A stretch of DNA of 64,000 nt from Mucidula mucida (Eukaryota; Basidiomycota; Agaricomycetes; Agaricales; Physalacriaceae). Below the pieces are notes generated by a model. That model was not told the origin of the DNA and made no database searches. It worked only from the letters and a program-made list of their open reading frames with translations. How positions within the stretch are numbered: the stretch's first letter is position 1; the number at the start of each line of letters is the position of its first letter. Position numbers and translations under genes: made by a program. The DNA is taken from positions 62,001 to 126,000 of the forward strand of contig JADNYV010000014.1 of NCBI GenBank assembly GCA_015501055.1, written 5' to 3'. Below, piece by piece: positions 44,308 through 56,909 of the stretch.

Positions 44308-46203
44308 TCAAACCTTCTGGACAACATACTTGTCCCATCCCGGGAAAGCCATATTCGACTTTCTCAGCCTCTGCATCTCCTTCTCGCGATCCGTCAGCTC
44401 TGTCTTCATCGTCATGGTCAGCTTTTGCTTCCCCTTCTCCGTCACTTCGCGATGATGTTCCCATAACGGCACATCGCTCGTCGGAAGAATACATATCTTT
44501 AGTTTCACCGAATCCGCGGGCGTCTTGGGAAATGGTATGGGTTTCGTGGCCTTGGGCTTCGCTATACCGAGATACTCGTGCAAATGCTCGAGATATTGTT
44601 GGTCATCCGAAGACGAAGACGACGCAGGTAAGGGCGGCGCAGTGTTGGGAGGCAGTAAAGCGATCAATTCGCTTTGAGCATCCCGATTACTGGGTTGGAA
44701 GCGGAGGATGGTACGCAGATCTTGAGGAATAGGTCAAATGAGTGGAACAGGTTCAAGTAATGTCAAACCTTTCATAGCATCGTCCGTTTTCCCAAGCATT
44801 TGACGAGCCTTTGCACGACGGAAGAGACCTTTACTACTCCGATGTTGGCTTAATGCCTTGGAGCAGGCCTCTTCTGCCTCAATCCATCTTGGAAAATATA
44901 TCAGTACAGACCACTAGGACGAAACAAGGAACACACTTCGACAATTTAAGACATGCCGCCGCTATGTTAAGTTGATAATGTGGAAGCTCGGGCTCAATTT
45001 TATGAGCAGCCTCATAATGCGTGATCGCCGTGTCGAACAGAGCGCGCCTAAAGGCAATGTTACCTTGTTCCTTCTCATGTTCGGCGCGCAGGAAACGCCA
45101 TTCCATGATTTCCCCGATAGTCATGGAAGGATCAACGCCTTCCTCGAGCTCATCGGGGTCCATACCGCGGAAATCCAACTCGAGTTCCCATATGTCTTCT
45201 TCCTCGTCAGTCTCCCATCCGAATATACCACTGCCTCGTCCATCCCACTCTCTTTGTTTGCCACTCCGTACACCACTTTCCTCCTCGTGCTCTCTTACCG
45301 TCTTTTCGCAAACGTCTCCAAGGTGGTCGGTCGAACAGCCGCACTCACACCACTTGTTGGACAGTTTATCCCGAAGAATTTGCCCGTAGCCACGGATGTC
45401 AAACTCTTTAGCCACACGCCAGAGCGTCTGGACAGTTTTATCATACCCTAAGCGCACCTTCGGGCGCCAATCACTTTCCTCGCGCCATTCCAAAGGGATC
45501 TCGCTCCAGCGGGCATACTTGGTTTGACACGCCTCTTCGAGAGTGTGTTGGCCCGCCGCAAATCCGCCCAAATGAGGCGGTTTGAGTAATGTCGGAGACG
45601 CCATGGACTCTAAGGCGGCCAAGTGTGCTTTAATACCGGAAATGTATGGCAATAATCGCATGGAATGTAGTCCCTTTTTCTGACAGATGGCTACGCCGTT
45701 CGACATGGCCTAGATTGTTTCATTCACGACAAATGAGAGAGCAAACAAAATGCCGAGACTCACGAAATGCCGAAGTGCTGTATAGGACCACAGCAGGCTT
45801 TTGGTGCCACACGCTCACCAGCCTGCCTGAGATCCATGCCGATGACGGTGCGGAAAAAGTCCTTGAGCTCTTCAGAGTCAGCGTTGTGCGCGGCCCAGCC
45901 GGGTCCTGCGAGCGTAACGCACTTCATGACGAAGGTGGGTATGTACACGACGGAGATGTGGTGCAGGCGCGTCGAGAAAAGTCGGGCAATGTCCTGTTCG
46001 TATCGGAGAAGTAGAATTCGCGCAAGGGCACGCTCCAGTTCAGATACAGCAGATTTGGCCTGGGTTAAACTGCGGTCTCCGTGTGGGTTGGGCGTGTCAT
46101 GACGCCGGTTGTGTGTATGCTTCCCAGTGCTGTTAGTGCCCTTTTTCGAGTTTTTGGGAGCAACGGGTGGCCTCTTTTTAATGTGCGAGTATTTAGCAGG
46201 CAT
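44308..46203 (-). CDS. TPR-domain protein (one locus, splice frame unresolved)
   Basis: The upstream exon starts M-P-A-K-Y-S-H-I-K-K-R-P-P at 46203 and ends C-C-G-P-I-Q-H-F-G-I at 45763, followed by a good donor (GTGAGT) and an acceptor (CTAG) at 45710. The next exon opens S-N-G-V-A-I-C-Q-K-K-G-L-H-S-M-R-L-L-P and continues through a Cys-containing segment (W-C-E-C-G-C) and an acidic region (W-E-T-D-E-E-E-D). Tetratricopeptide repeats follow (E-K-E-Q-G-N-I-A-F-R-R-A-L-F and S-K-G-L-F-R-R-A-K-A-R-Q-M-L-G-K, the latter in the exon near 44800). The tail ends V-V-Q-K-V at 44308. The first splice is out of phase by one base, so either two genes or one missing base. TPR blocks usually dock Hsp70/Hsp90 or assemble complexes; the partner is unknown. 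Confidence 0.7.
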
Positions 46204-46557
46204 GGTGTCGCCTAGGATAGTCGCAGTGGTGTCAACAGAACAGCTTCTGGACAGATCGAATGACAACGCACAGTCAATACGATAGCTCCTCTTCCGGAAT
46301 AGTTGGGTATAGGCCAAGAAAGTGTAGAGAATCCAATATCCAAAAAACAAGAAGCCGCGGTTAAGCGCCAAAGGTCAACTTTGCTAGTCTGTCTGTTGAC
46401 GAGGTGACGGGAATAGGGAAACCGATTATCCCCTGTCTATGATCACGTCAGGGCCATTAGCTCACGAGATTCACGCTTTGGCCGGAGTCGCTCAAAATGG
46501 CAAAACAAAGCAGTAATCCTCTCATATAATAACCTCTGTTTCCTTCATTACAGCAGC
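46204..46557. other. Short intergenic gap
   Basis: 354 bases between two minus-strand genes: the promoter of the TPR locus and the 3' end of the F-box-like gene. Nothing else is seen. Confidence 0.5.
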
Positions 46558-48070
46558 CTATGTATCATGGCTTGCTAGACTATACAGCTCCCAGTCTACG
46601 TGCGCCTTTCCTTGAGCTCTCAACCCCTTCAAACAATCACTGCACACCCATTCGGTATAGGACGCGAATATCTCTGAAACTGAATCCCTTGCCGGTGGGA
46701 GTGGCGATATCCTCACGCTCTTCAATGCCTCGAACTCTGGACGACACAGTGCTGCATCTAATCTCTGCCAGCACAGTGGAACTTCGTCCCGGTCCTCTAA
46801 GCCGCTACGCATCGTAAAGCCCAAAGGATGCATGCAGATCGTGATGTTCTCCAAAGTGGAGAGTTTCCTGGTTGCCTCAAATATATCAGACCACCATTCC
46901 AGGATCGCATCCGACGACTCGAATACGAATGGCATGTAACTGCATCGCAGCGCTCCAGATCGGGAAGCTGCAGGTGGATTTCTGGAAAGCCTACACAGAA
47001 TTGATACTAGGACTAAATATAAAATCAGGTGAACGGCACTCACCCAACTTTATGTTAAGGTCCAGTAGCTCTACGGAGCCTGCCGAAATATCGAGGAGAG
47101 ATTGTATCTTCTCCAATCGTGGCGTACTGCATTCTGCGATGACGATCCAGATGACATTCAATTCATCGAGAATTACTTGGGAATCCGAGCTCAATAGCCA
47201 GTCCAAAACGACATCGTCAGACGTGTCGGCAATCTCAATCATCAAGTCCACTATGGTGGCTCTGTCTTCCTCTGCGACAGTCGGGACGTCGATAGGCTCG
47301 TCGTCCTGATCATCGATCATCAACGCCTCGTTCTCTGCTACATCTGGCACAACTGTGTGCACCATTCCCACATCTGCGACCTCTACGTCCTGATTAATGA
47401 TCATGTCCTCAAAATCGTCTTCCGACTCCTCATCGCTGAGATTACCCACGGGCGTGCCGATATCCAACATCAGCCCCATACCCTCGATGTCCATACTATC
47501 AAGAATCGTGAGCTCCCGGAGCGACAGGTCAGTGAGCTTCTTTCCCGGGCTCAGGACGAGACTCTGGACCTGCGCCAGGTTCTGGAACACACATTTCTGC
47601 AGCTGCAGCGAGCCCACGCTCCGAGCGACAGAGAGAAGCGCCCGGTGGCACCTCCCGCGCTGCTTGAAGATGGGCCACACAAGCTTCTCGATGTTGAGAT
47701 CCTCAACGCTGGTCATCATCTCGAGGGCGAGGACGAACGCATCGTCGTCATACGCCCACAGCGTGCCGCGATTCACCATCTTTATGGCACGCCGGCTCGC
47801 GTTGGCGACATACAGCGTACCCAGGCCCTCAACGATCGTCAGGTTCTTCACGAGAGTGGGGATATGTGGGGAGAGCGAGACGAAGCCCTCGCAGGCAGCT
47901 GCGTCCTCCTCATCCAGGGTGATGCAGTTGAACTGTCTCGCTTGGCTCCGCATCCGCGTACCGCGCGCGACGAGCGCGAGCGATGGGAGGCATTCCGGGT
48001 CGCAGAAGTCGATGATCGCCTCTATGATCTCCTGCGGGAACATAGGCTTTATCAGGTTGGTGGTCTGCAT
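46558..48070 (-). CDS. F-box/LRR-like protein
   Basis: The N-terminus M-F-P-Q-E-I-I-E-A-I-I-D-F-C-D-P-E-C-L-P-S-L-A-L-V-A-R is a typical fungal F-box start (P-x-E-I/L...L...L-x-x-C/V). It is followed by irregular leucine-rich stretches (L-T-D-L-S-L-R-E-L-T-I-L-D) and a long acidic insertion (E-E-S-E-D-D-F-E-D and further D/E runs). One intron starting GTGAGT after I-K-L ends at the CTGCAG near 46965, and the second exon (L-R-C-S-Y-M-P-F-V-F-E-S-S-D) runs to 46558. Such proteins usually act as substrate adaptors of SCF ubiquitin ligases and are highly expanded in mushrooms. The substrate is unknown. The acidic insertion is unusual in length. Confidence 0.75.
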
Positions 48071-48563
48071 CGAAGGCTTGTGTACCCTTCTAGCGTTCTT
48101 GGTGGGTACAGCTAGGAATTGTTACGTACGTCTTACATATCATGATTGGATCACACTTGCTCTGAGTTGACGGAGGCTTTGTTGGGGTAGAAAGCCTTTT
48201 ATGAATGAGTTGTTGATTCTACAACTCTCCCACAGGCTACAAATGCGGTTATTTCTGATGAGCGGCTTGGTATTTGCAATATTTATCCTGTACACGATCG
48301 TCCATATCGTTACACTGGTGGGAAGTAAATGGGTATGAGATACTTCGAGCTCTGGGATACCAAGGGTAGGCAATCATCACTCTCTTTGACAGTTTTCTTC
48401 CAGACGATCGCCTAACCTGAAAGGCCTGCCGATATTCTTTTGATGCTCAAAGTGCCATGCCGAGGGATGATTTCTGCTGCGACATCCAACACAGCTTGCT
48501 CATGGGCAGTGGGGGTGTTCTATATTAGTCAAGTAACATGAGCGTACTTTTACTCTACCTGCT
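48071..48563. other. Intergenic, no gene seen
   Basis: Promoter of the F-box-like gene and 3' flank of the BipA gene. Confidence 0.5.
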
Positions 48564-50746
48564 CTATTTCTTCGCCTTCGTTATCCGCTGTCTCTTGTTC
48601 TGATCCATAACCAGCTTCCTCAGCCGTATACTCTTCGGCGTGACCTCAATCAGCTCATCGTCATCCATATACGCAATACTCTCCTCGAGGTTCATTATGC
48701 GCGGCGAAGAGATGACAATCTTCTCGTCTGCGCCGGCGGCTCGTATGTTGGTAAGCTGCTTTTTCTGGCACGGGTTCACGTAGATGTCCTGCGACTTGGA
48801 GCATTCGCCAATAACCATGCCGGGGTATACGTGAGTGCCGGGGTGTATGAACATGGTACCGCGCGCCTGCAGTGGCGCGATGGCATACCCGGAAGACTCC
48901 CCAGTGACCATAGAAATGAGAGCTCCATTCCGCCCAGTGTCGACAGCACCCTTATGGGGGAAGTATCCCTTGAAGATGTGATTCAAAGTTCTGTAATGAA
49001 GTTAGAGCAACCTTGAGAATATCAACGAAAAAAAAACGTACCCTTCGCCATGGACATCGTTTTTAAACTCTCCAGCCATGTAGCCAATGAGACCACGGGC
49101 AGGAACGTCCATCTCAATCTTCACAAAGCCAGGTTCCGTATTCTCGTAGAGAAGCATTTCTCCCTTGCGCATGGTCAGTTTTTGCACGACCGTTCCTGCG
49201 TACGCCTCGGCAACCAGGATAGAGCACTCCTCAACGGGCTCCAGCATCTTTCCAGGGTTTTCGGGATCGGGTTTCATGACGGCCTTGGGCGGCCCAATCA
49301 TGATCTCGAAACCTTCACGGCGAAGTGTCTCGAAAAGGACACCGAGATGCAAGACGCCACGTCCGCGAAGCTCCAGTGATTCTGAGGTTGGTCCAGGAAG
49401 AACCTTGAGCGCAACGTTAGTTTCGGCTTCCTTGAGCAAACGGTCCTTGATAAGTTGACTGGTGAGTTTCGTGCCCTCCTTGCCGGCGAAAGGACCGTCA
49501 TTGGGATAGACGAAGATACTGATCGTGGGCGGGTCGATGGGCGTAGTCTTCAATGGCTGAGGACCCACTTCACCCCATCCGTCGGGAGACACGAGGCTGA
49601 CATTGACACCACCGTTCTTGATACCAGCAATGGAAATGATCTCTCCAGCGGCGGCAGAATCCAATTCGACTCGTTCTAGACCAGTGCGTCCAAATATCTT
49701 TTTGACCTTGCCGTCTCCGACCTTGTTGCCATCGGCATCCAAAGCGTGGATGTTGTCACCAATTCCAAGAGTACCGCTCTCGATACGGCCCAGATAGAGA
49801 ATGCCGACGTACGGGTCGTGCTCGATTTGTACGGTGAGCATGGAGAAGGGCTTGGTCCGATCGAGATGGGTGGGTGGGGGAACATGGTTCATAATCAAGT
49901 CGAAGAGCGGGGTCATGCCGGTACCGTCGTGGGCAGGCTCCTCCGCACCTACTTCAGGTGCTTCCAGCTTCGCCCAACCCTGCTTGGCAGACGCGTAAAC
50001 GATTGGATAATCCATCTGGTCGTCGGTTGCACCCAAAGTCGCAAAAAGATCAAAGAGGTCACTCTCGACCTGGGGAATACGCGTCGTGAGTCGGTCAGCC
50101 TTGTTGAGAACGACAAGAGGCCTGTTAAATATGAGTATTTGAGTCTAGCATGGGAAACGGAAACTAACTTGAGACCTTTCGCTAGAGCCTTGGACAGAAC
50201 GAACCGAGTTTGCGTCATGGGACCTTCGGTAGCATCGACAACGAGAGCAACACCATCAACCATACTCATTATACGTTCGACTTCACCACCAAAGTCGGCG
50301 TGTCCCGGAGTGTCGACAATGTTAATGAGAGTGCCCTTATAATTGATGCTGGTGCATTTACTGAGAATAGTGATTCCTCGTTCCTTTTCCAAGTCGTTGT
50401 GGTCCATTAGCCGTGTCACGAAGCCACCGTCAGTGGTACTGTCGGCAGTAACACCGGACGCGGAGGACGATGTCGGAGTGAGCATGACTTGCTCGGTCGC
50501 CGTCAGACGCTTTAGAGTACCCGACTGGCGCAAAAGTTGGTCAACAAGAGTCGTCTTTCCATGGTCGACTACTCAATTTGTTAGTGACGATATTCCACGT
50601 CAATCACGGTACACACCATGGGCTATAATGGCAATATTTCTGATATTTTGCGTGTTGGTAGAGGTGCTTGCATAGCGTCTAAAGACAAAGACCGCGCGAG
50701 GAAGATTAGAGAAAGAATAAGATAGACGGAATACGGGTCTCAACAT
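48564..50746 (-). CDS. Mitochondrial BipA/TypA-type translational GTPase
   Basis: The N-terminus from the ATG at 50746 is rich in Arg/Ser/Phe ([17 protein letters not shown]), a mitochondrial presequence. GTPase motifs: G1 A-H-V-D-H-G-K-T-T (split by an intron after A-H), G2 E-K-E-R-G-I-T-I, G3 D-T-P-G-H-A-D-F, G4 N-K-A-D. An EF-Tu-like domain 2 follows ([15 protein letters not shown]). Next are EF-G-like domains III/V with [10 protein letters not shown] and the BipA-specific C-terminus ([27 protein letters not shown]). BipA assists ribosome assembly or stress translation in bacteria; the fungal homologue is presumed to act on mitoribosomes. The frame is intact over all exons. It is divergently transcribed from the Spt7-like gene, with 191 bases between starts. 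Confidence 0.92.
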
Positions 50747-50937
50747 CGCATGGACGCGACGGAGGAAGAAAACTTGGAGCTACCCGGTTCTGGGTCTAGA
50801 AACTCGGACAAAATTGGGATGACAAATTGCCTGGAAAGGGAATCTGCCAAAAGTATTTTGCTCCATTGTTGCCAATCATCTACCCATAGCAGGAATCGGA
50901 CTTTGAAAATGCATGTACTTAAACGGCTACCACGACT

Positions 50938-53199
50938 ATGAATGTGAGTTCCGCGCCCACTTGTCCCCCTTTCCGCTCTCATCATGCTCTACCACAGAAC
51001 CTTCTCCGCACCCTCACCCAAACCAATATCAGCACTGACCTCAGGCTATTACTGACCAGTGTCAAGGACAGTCGGGTAAGTCAATTAATTATTCTTTGTC
51101 GTATCGGAAGCTAATTTGTGGCTTAGGCTGCTGACAAGGGTGACAAGGCAGAGCCATTCTATGAGGCTCTTGAAGGCGTTTTAAATGAACTCCGAACGGT
51201 GACCTTGGTGAGGATAGTCGCGTTCGGCACGCGCGCGTACTCTGATAAATGAGATAGGACAACCATGATGCGGAAGCATTTCTCAGGCCCGTGTTGAAGA
51301 GTGAAGTCCCTGACTATCACCAAGGTGCGTTACATTTGACAAGACTGTCTCTCGCTTCTCATCTCACTCTAGTGATATCGCAACCTATGGACTTCCAGAC
51401 AATGCAGAGAAAGGTCAAGAATAAACATTATTCCAACAAGCACGAGTTCAAAGCGGACCTCGAGCTTATCTGGAGGAACTGTTACACCTACAATGCCGTT
51501 GAAGGACACCATCTCCGCAAATGTGTCGACCGTCTCAAAGTCAAAGCACAACACCTCCTGGCCAACATCACAGACCGGAAGGACCGCATGGACCCACACA
51601 TTCCCATGCCAAAGCACCAAACACCGAGGATCAAGATAAGCATGACACCTCAGAGGAGTGTACCGCGCACATTCGAGGATATGCCGGCTCTGGTGCGAAC
51701 ACCAGAAGGCATGGCCAAATTTGCCAACCTAGAGAGAGGTTTACCAGCGGAAAACGACGAAAGGCGACCTCGAAAGCGAATCAAATTAGATCCAGACCAG
51801 GAAACCCTCGACGCGTGGTGGTCAACAGTCCGAGAGCCAGAACTTCTAGCGAACGGGCTTCCTCCGTCCTTTCGCTCGGCCCGACCAAAGCGAAGAAAGC
51901 GGAAACCATTACAGCGCGACACACCTCCAGAATCAGGCGGATTGCTCAAGTTGATGAACAACAATATTCGGACCATGAAGCGTGTAAGACGAACACATGC
52001 CAAGTACTCGGCTTTGAACGAGGAGGGTGGCGAAGAAGTAGACGAGGTGGTTCCCGAACTCGATGAAGTCGATGATCGACCGTGGACCAGTGACGGAGAA
52101 GTAGGCCAAGAGGGTGCCGACCAATGTGTGACTTGGATGACTAGGAAAGTGCTTGAGCATACTGGATTTCAAGGTACGCCATTTTCTTCTGAGCACTAGG
52201 CTTAACTCACAAATCGCTACAGGAACGTCTCGCAATACATTGGATGTTCTAGCTGGAGTAACCGCCGAGTATTTTCACAACGTCGGGCGCACGATTAGAT
52301 TTCTCAGTGATAAATTTGGCGGTACTATGAGCCCCGAGGTGCCTTAATTCTTCGATCTACCGCTCATTACTGATTCAGTTTTAGGAAATTATTCTGCATA
52401 CATTATTCGAGAGTGGTGTTACAAGAATACAAGATTTAGAACGCTACGTGAAGGACGATGTAGAGCGCTACGGCTCTCGTTTGGGTGATTTGGAAAAGAA
52501 ACTGGTCGGGGCATATCGAGAAGCCACATCTGGTGGGCCGGAACTCGAAGACGAAGGTCTCTTTGAGGATGAAGATGAAGACGAGGCGGGAGTTTTAGCC
52601 CTGTTAGTGATTTCTTCTTTCTGTACATTCCTTACTGATTTTTCATCGCCAGTGGCGACTTCGCCGACGCTTTGGGTATGGATTACCTTGGTTTACGGGA
52701 ACTAGGCATAGCAGAGGAGCTCGGCATCACGAATCTCACCATTCCCAAGAAGCTGCTCAAAGGCAAACGGCGGGCCAACATCGCGAACGCTCCCGTTCGT
52801 CCTGCTTCTCCGCCTCCCCCATATCCGCCTCCGCCTCCCTTCGTTCCCGTTACAGCCAGCCGCATCGACGACCAGATTGGTCTTCTCCGCGATCGCTTCA
52901 GGAAGAAGTTACCATCAACACACCCAGTGTTGCTGGATGCGAACGGGGTGCCAGTGGTACAGGAGCCTCGACCGGATCCCAACAAGGACGAAGAGATTCC
53001 GGAGGACCAGCCTACGCCTGCCCAGATGAAGATGGGTCCGATAGGGCAAATTGCTAGTTCGTTGAAGGGAGGCGGGAATATGCCCAAGAAGGCGAATGGG
53101 GAGAAGAAGAAGGGCGGGAACTCTGGAACGGGAAAGAAGAAGAAGGATTTGCCACCGCTGCCAATGCCGCCGCCTGGTGTGATTGTGGCAAAAGCTTGA
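50938..53199 (+). CDS. SPT7: SAGA complex subunit Spt7-like (bromodomain plus histone-fold)
   Basis: The start ATG at 50938 gives M-N, then an intron, then N-L-L-R-T-L-T-Q-T. Several ~50-nt introns later the bromodomain appears: A-F-L-R-P-V-L-K-S-E-V-P-D-Y, I-S-Q-P-M-D-F-Q-T-M, L-I-W-R-N-C-Y-T-Y-N-A with the acetyl-lysine-binding Asn. A basic linker (P-R-K-R-I-K-L) follows. A C-terminal histone-fold/BTP-like domain (T-L-D-V-L-A-G-V-T-A-E-Y-F, S-D-K-F-G-G-T, I-I-L-H-T-L-F-E-S-G) pairs in Spt7 with Ada1. The tail is proline-rich and Lys/Gly-rich and ends at 53199. Domain order and spacing match Spt7, the scaffold that holds the SAGA core together. The N-terminus is shorter than in yeast. All splices are in frame. 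Confidence 0.88.
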
Positions 53200-53572
53200 G
53201 GTTGTTGTATTTTACGAGGATTGGAATGTTTTCTGTACAATGAACGTCTGACGACTTGGAGAACATCCCAAAATTGTGTTGCTACCTCCCCTTCCTTACT
53301 TTGATGTGCTGTATTCAACAACAGCAAACCGACGGCCGAGGGGGGCTCGTCGCAACATCGAAGCCTGTCATATCAATATAACCCCAAGTATCTTCTTAAT
53401 GCCATGGAGCTCATGATGGTAAGTCATTAATCGATTATGGATATCATAGGACATATGCGAAGCGGAGTTTGTTCGTGGTTTATTCTCGCTCTCAAGTTTC
53501 AAGCGGTTACAACGTCTCATATATGTTTAAATAAGAATAATCGCAAATGACAATACGTCAAGACTTCTACTT
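53200..53572. other. Convergent intergenic gap
   Basis: 3' flanks of the Spt7-like gene and of the hydantoinase/oxoprolinase gene. AT-rich; no gene. Confidence 0.5.
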
Positions 53573-56500
53573 CTATGCCGGCCCATACTCGTCAATGATA
53601 CTCTTCGGTAAGTTGAATTTGCCCAAAGGTTTATAGTCCACGTCCATCCCGAACGCCCTAGGACCACCAATCTCAATGCCCCGAGGTATCGACGTCCACT
53701 TGTCGCTCGCCTGAATGCCAATGACGACGACCAAGAGCCCGTATTTATATTCGGGTGTCCCGATCGCCTCACCATTTGTAGCATCGCAAACACAGATCAA
53801 ATCCGGCACCGACGCCACAACTTCATCCTTACCGTCTTCCCTCGTCACCGTCGCAAGAATATTCTCGTTCTTGAACGGAATTTTCATAGTGCCCGAGAAC
53901 TCCGCTCCTGCGTGCCCGCTCCCGCTGACGTCCATAGCGGCGATCTCGACTTCGCCATACGCGTGTCCCTTGAACGTGCGTCTCTCCACACCGACGATCT
54001 TGCCTTTGAAGAGCACCTTGGCCGACTCTGAGCCACCGCTTCAGATATGATGGCGTCAGCGACGTGGTCGACGTCGTTCTTCGCACGACAAAGCGCCACG
54101 GAGCGCCCGATGCGCCATGCGAGGGATATCGTGTTCTGGACGCCGTAAGACTTGGTCTTTGCTCCGGTGTAAGGCCTTTTGCACAGGCGACGTGGCTGCC
54201 CATTTCGGATAGGGCAGCACGGAAAGCGCGTTCGATGATCTTCTCTGTGTTACCCTCCGTCATAAGCTAAGGCAAGGAATAAGACAATGGATATGTGAAA
54301 AAAAAGGCGTACCATGAGGTTACCATTCCCATCTGAGATGGCAGTGGGCAGGAATTGCGCCTTGTCGCCGCCCCAAACAACAGGTGTGATTTGCCAGGAC
54401 ACTGGATATGCGCGTCCCATCCAGTCGGCATCGATGGTGGGGATATTCATGTTGCAAGAAGCACCGAGCAGGAGCCTATCGAAGCGTTGAATAAAGATGT
54501 TGCGAATGTCTGCAATATAAAAACAACCTTGAAGTCCGTTGCCTCCACCAATCTCCAGAGCGATCACAGCGTTAGGCTGGTATCCAACCTGCTTGTAGAC
54601 GGCATTCTGCGCTTCCATCATCCTGATACGAGAAGTTAGAGCACGATAATCGAAAATGGTTCGAAACTTACTCGTTCGCGGCAAGCTTCTCAATGCCAAC
54701 TGTAGGACTGCCTTTTCCACCTCCACAAGCAACGACGTCGTCGTCCTTGAGTCCTGAGGGTTGATCACGCGCACGACTGCCCCTTCCTGATCATCTCCCT
54801 CACACGGATAAAGCTGCCATAAGGGTTACCTCCACCACCCGTGCCAAGAATATAGCATCCAGTGGATATCCACTCTAAATCAAGCTCGCTGATTATCCAC
54901 TCTCGCTTGGAGTTGACCACAGGGCGATACGACACCATCTCCTCGGGGGTCATTGGGGCGACAGCAGACGTATCTCGTAAGGGCTTCTTCTGGATAACCT
55001 CCGGTTCTTCTTGACCAGCCATAGATAGATCTGACTTTGTTGAGCTCCTCGAGAAATCGAATTCGCCGATGGCTTTGATGATGACGCGGGCTTTGCCAGC
55101 GATATACTATCGATTGGTAATGAGAACAGTATCCAAATGGGAAGGTATTGAAAGCCTACCATAAGCGGAAGAGACTCCATTTCAGCAATGATAACTGTTT
55201 CCCTCTTGGCGCCATTTGCGACGGCCCTTTCAATAGCGATGTTGGAAACTTCGGCAAGAGTTTCTTGTGTCGATTTGTCGGACGTTACGACGACAGTATC
55301 AACAGTCCCAGAGACCTTTGCTATAGCTGCAATGCAAAATTTAGTGGTGGATTTATCTGATAATTGGTAAAACTTACCAGCGCCGACCGCATTAGCAACA
55401 CCGGCATATTCTGGTTTCTCGACGCGACTAGCGCCAACAAGTGTATCTGGCGCAAGGACGACACCGCCACCGACAAGTAGGACGGGTATATCTTCGGCAC
55501 TGGTCTTCATTCGATCCACGATTCTTTCTAGCATCGTTTTCACGACAGCCTCGTACTCCTTCACATTCTCCTTTTCCAATACGTTAGATTTCGACGCGTC
55601 TCCGATGGTGGTAATGTTCTGCGACGCGACAGCGTAATCAGTCGCAGTGTGTACTCCGCCACCAAAGACAAGAGCTTCCTGGTGGATGCGGTGACCGACT
55701 GAGTCAGGCCCGATAGTGAAATGACCATCGTCATGCTTGCGGACGATAGAACCGCCACCAAGACCAATACTGCCAATCAGTCAGATTGTTAATGAAGTGT
55801 TAGAAATGAAGACGCAAACCTCTTGACATCGGGACAGGAAAAGTTCATCCTGACTCCGGAGATCTCTGCAACTGCAGCAGCTTGTCGCGGTAGTCCACTG
55901 GCCAGAAGCATTCCTACATCGGTCGTAGTCCCACCGATGTCAACAACGAGCATGGCCTCATTTGCACTTGCAGTGCCACCGACAAGGAAGGCAGCACCGC
56001 ACATGGAGTTGGTGGGACCACTAGAGAACGTCCGTATGGGTAATCGAGCAGCGAGAGGTGCAGGAAGAATGGTGCCATCATTCTGGGTGAGAAAAACAGG
56101 GCAACTGAGCTTAAGACGGTGAATAGCGTTTTGGAAGGATGAGATAGTTTGGCGAGCAAAAGAGAGAATGGATGCGTTCAGGATAGCAGCATTTTCGCGT
56201 TCAATGAAGCCGAGGTTGGCAACTGGAAAAAGGCAATGAGAATGATCGACACGACACGATCGGAGACTTACCTTCTTTGGCTAGAACGACGTCGGCTTCG
56301 GGGTAGTATTTCTTGACCCAGTCGCCTACGCGTTCCTCCTGCTTCTCGACCATGTCCAATGGAGAGAAAATGCCATTAACGACAATGGACTTGATACCAA
56401 GGGCTTTGATCTTTTCGCATTGCTCAGCGACCTGAACTTCCTTGACAGTGTTTATCAAGTCACCATCAACCTCAAGCCCGCCGTCTACGAAACCCCAGTA

Positions 56501-56909
56501 CTTGCAGATCGTGTCGCGCAGAAGGGGTGGCCAGTCGATACCAGGATAAACTTCTCGCGAGAAGGGCCCAGAAAGACGAATAATGGCAACAGGAGATAAT
56601 CGATTCTGATCCATCTCGACGACAGCATTGATGAAATGTGTTGTTCCAATGGTAACACTTGCGACTTTGTGAACGTCTGTCTGCGCATTCTGGAGGAGTG
56701 TGTTGATGACGTTTTCGATACCCTCGCTGGGGTTTGACGTTGTTGGGGACTTGTGCCTATAGCTCTTTGAGTACTTATTCATCGACAACGATGATAACGC
56801 ACCAGGCCAAGATACCCTTGTTCGAAGACGAAGCGGCTAGAGGATCGAGCAGAACACCATCCGTGTTGGTACCGCCGACATCGACACCGATACGAAGAGT
56901 GGCCGACAT
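53573..56909 (-). CDS. Hydantoinase/oxoprolinase fused to DUF917, with four apparent frame breaks in the 3' half
   Basis: From the ATG at 56909 the product starts R-I-G-V-D-V-G-G-T-N-T-D-G-V, the actin/Hsp70-type phosphate loop of the Hydant_A_N/hydantoinase family. Then come G-T-T-H-F-I-N-A-V and the hydantoinase A domain with V-V-D-I-G-G-T-T-T-D-V-G (~55935) and G-L-G-G-G-S-I. The C-terminal part (from ~54940) is a DUF917-type domain with G-T-G-G-G-G-N-P-Y-G-S-F, C-G-G-G-K-G-S-P and G-D-W/A-D-W-M-G-R-A-Y-P motifs, ending at 53573. Such fungal fusions are thought to open cyclic amide rings (hydantoins, oxoproline-like) with ATP. The first ~2 kb is perfectly in frame. Downstream, four slips occur near 54780, 54748, 54175 and 54036, each repaired by one base. 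They mean either a young pseudogene or local consensus errors. Confidence 0.82.

Noticed and set aside
47357..48170. Two overlapping plus-strand frames of ~250 codons
   Set aside because: Antisense to the F-box-like gene, which has the better N-terminal F-box signature and splice pattern.
52683..53327. Minus-strand frame of 214 codons, Gly/Phe/Pro-rich
   Set aside because: Mirror of the proline- and lysine-rich tail of the Spt7-like protein.
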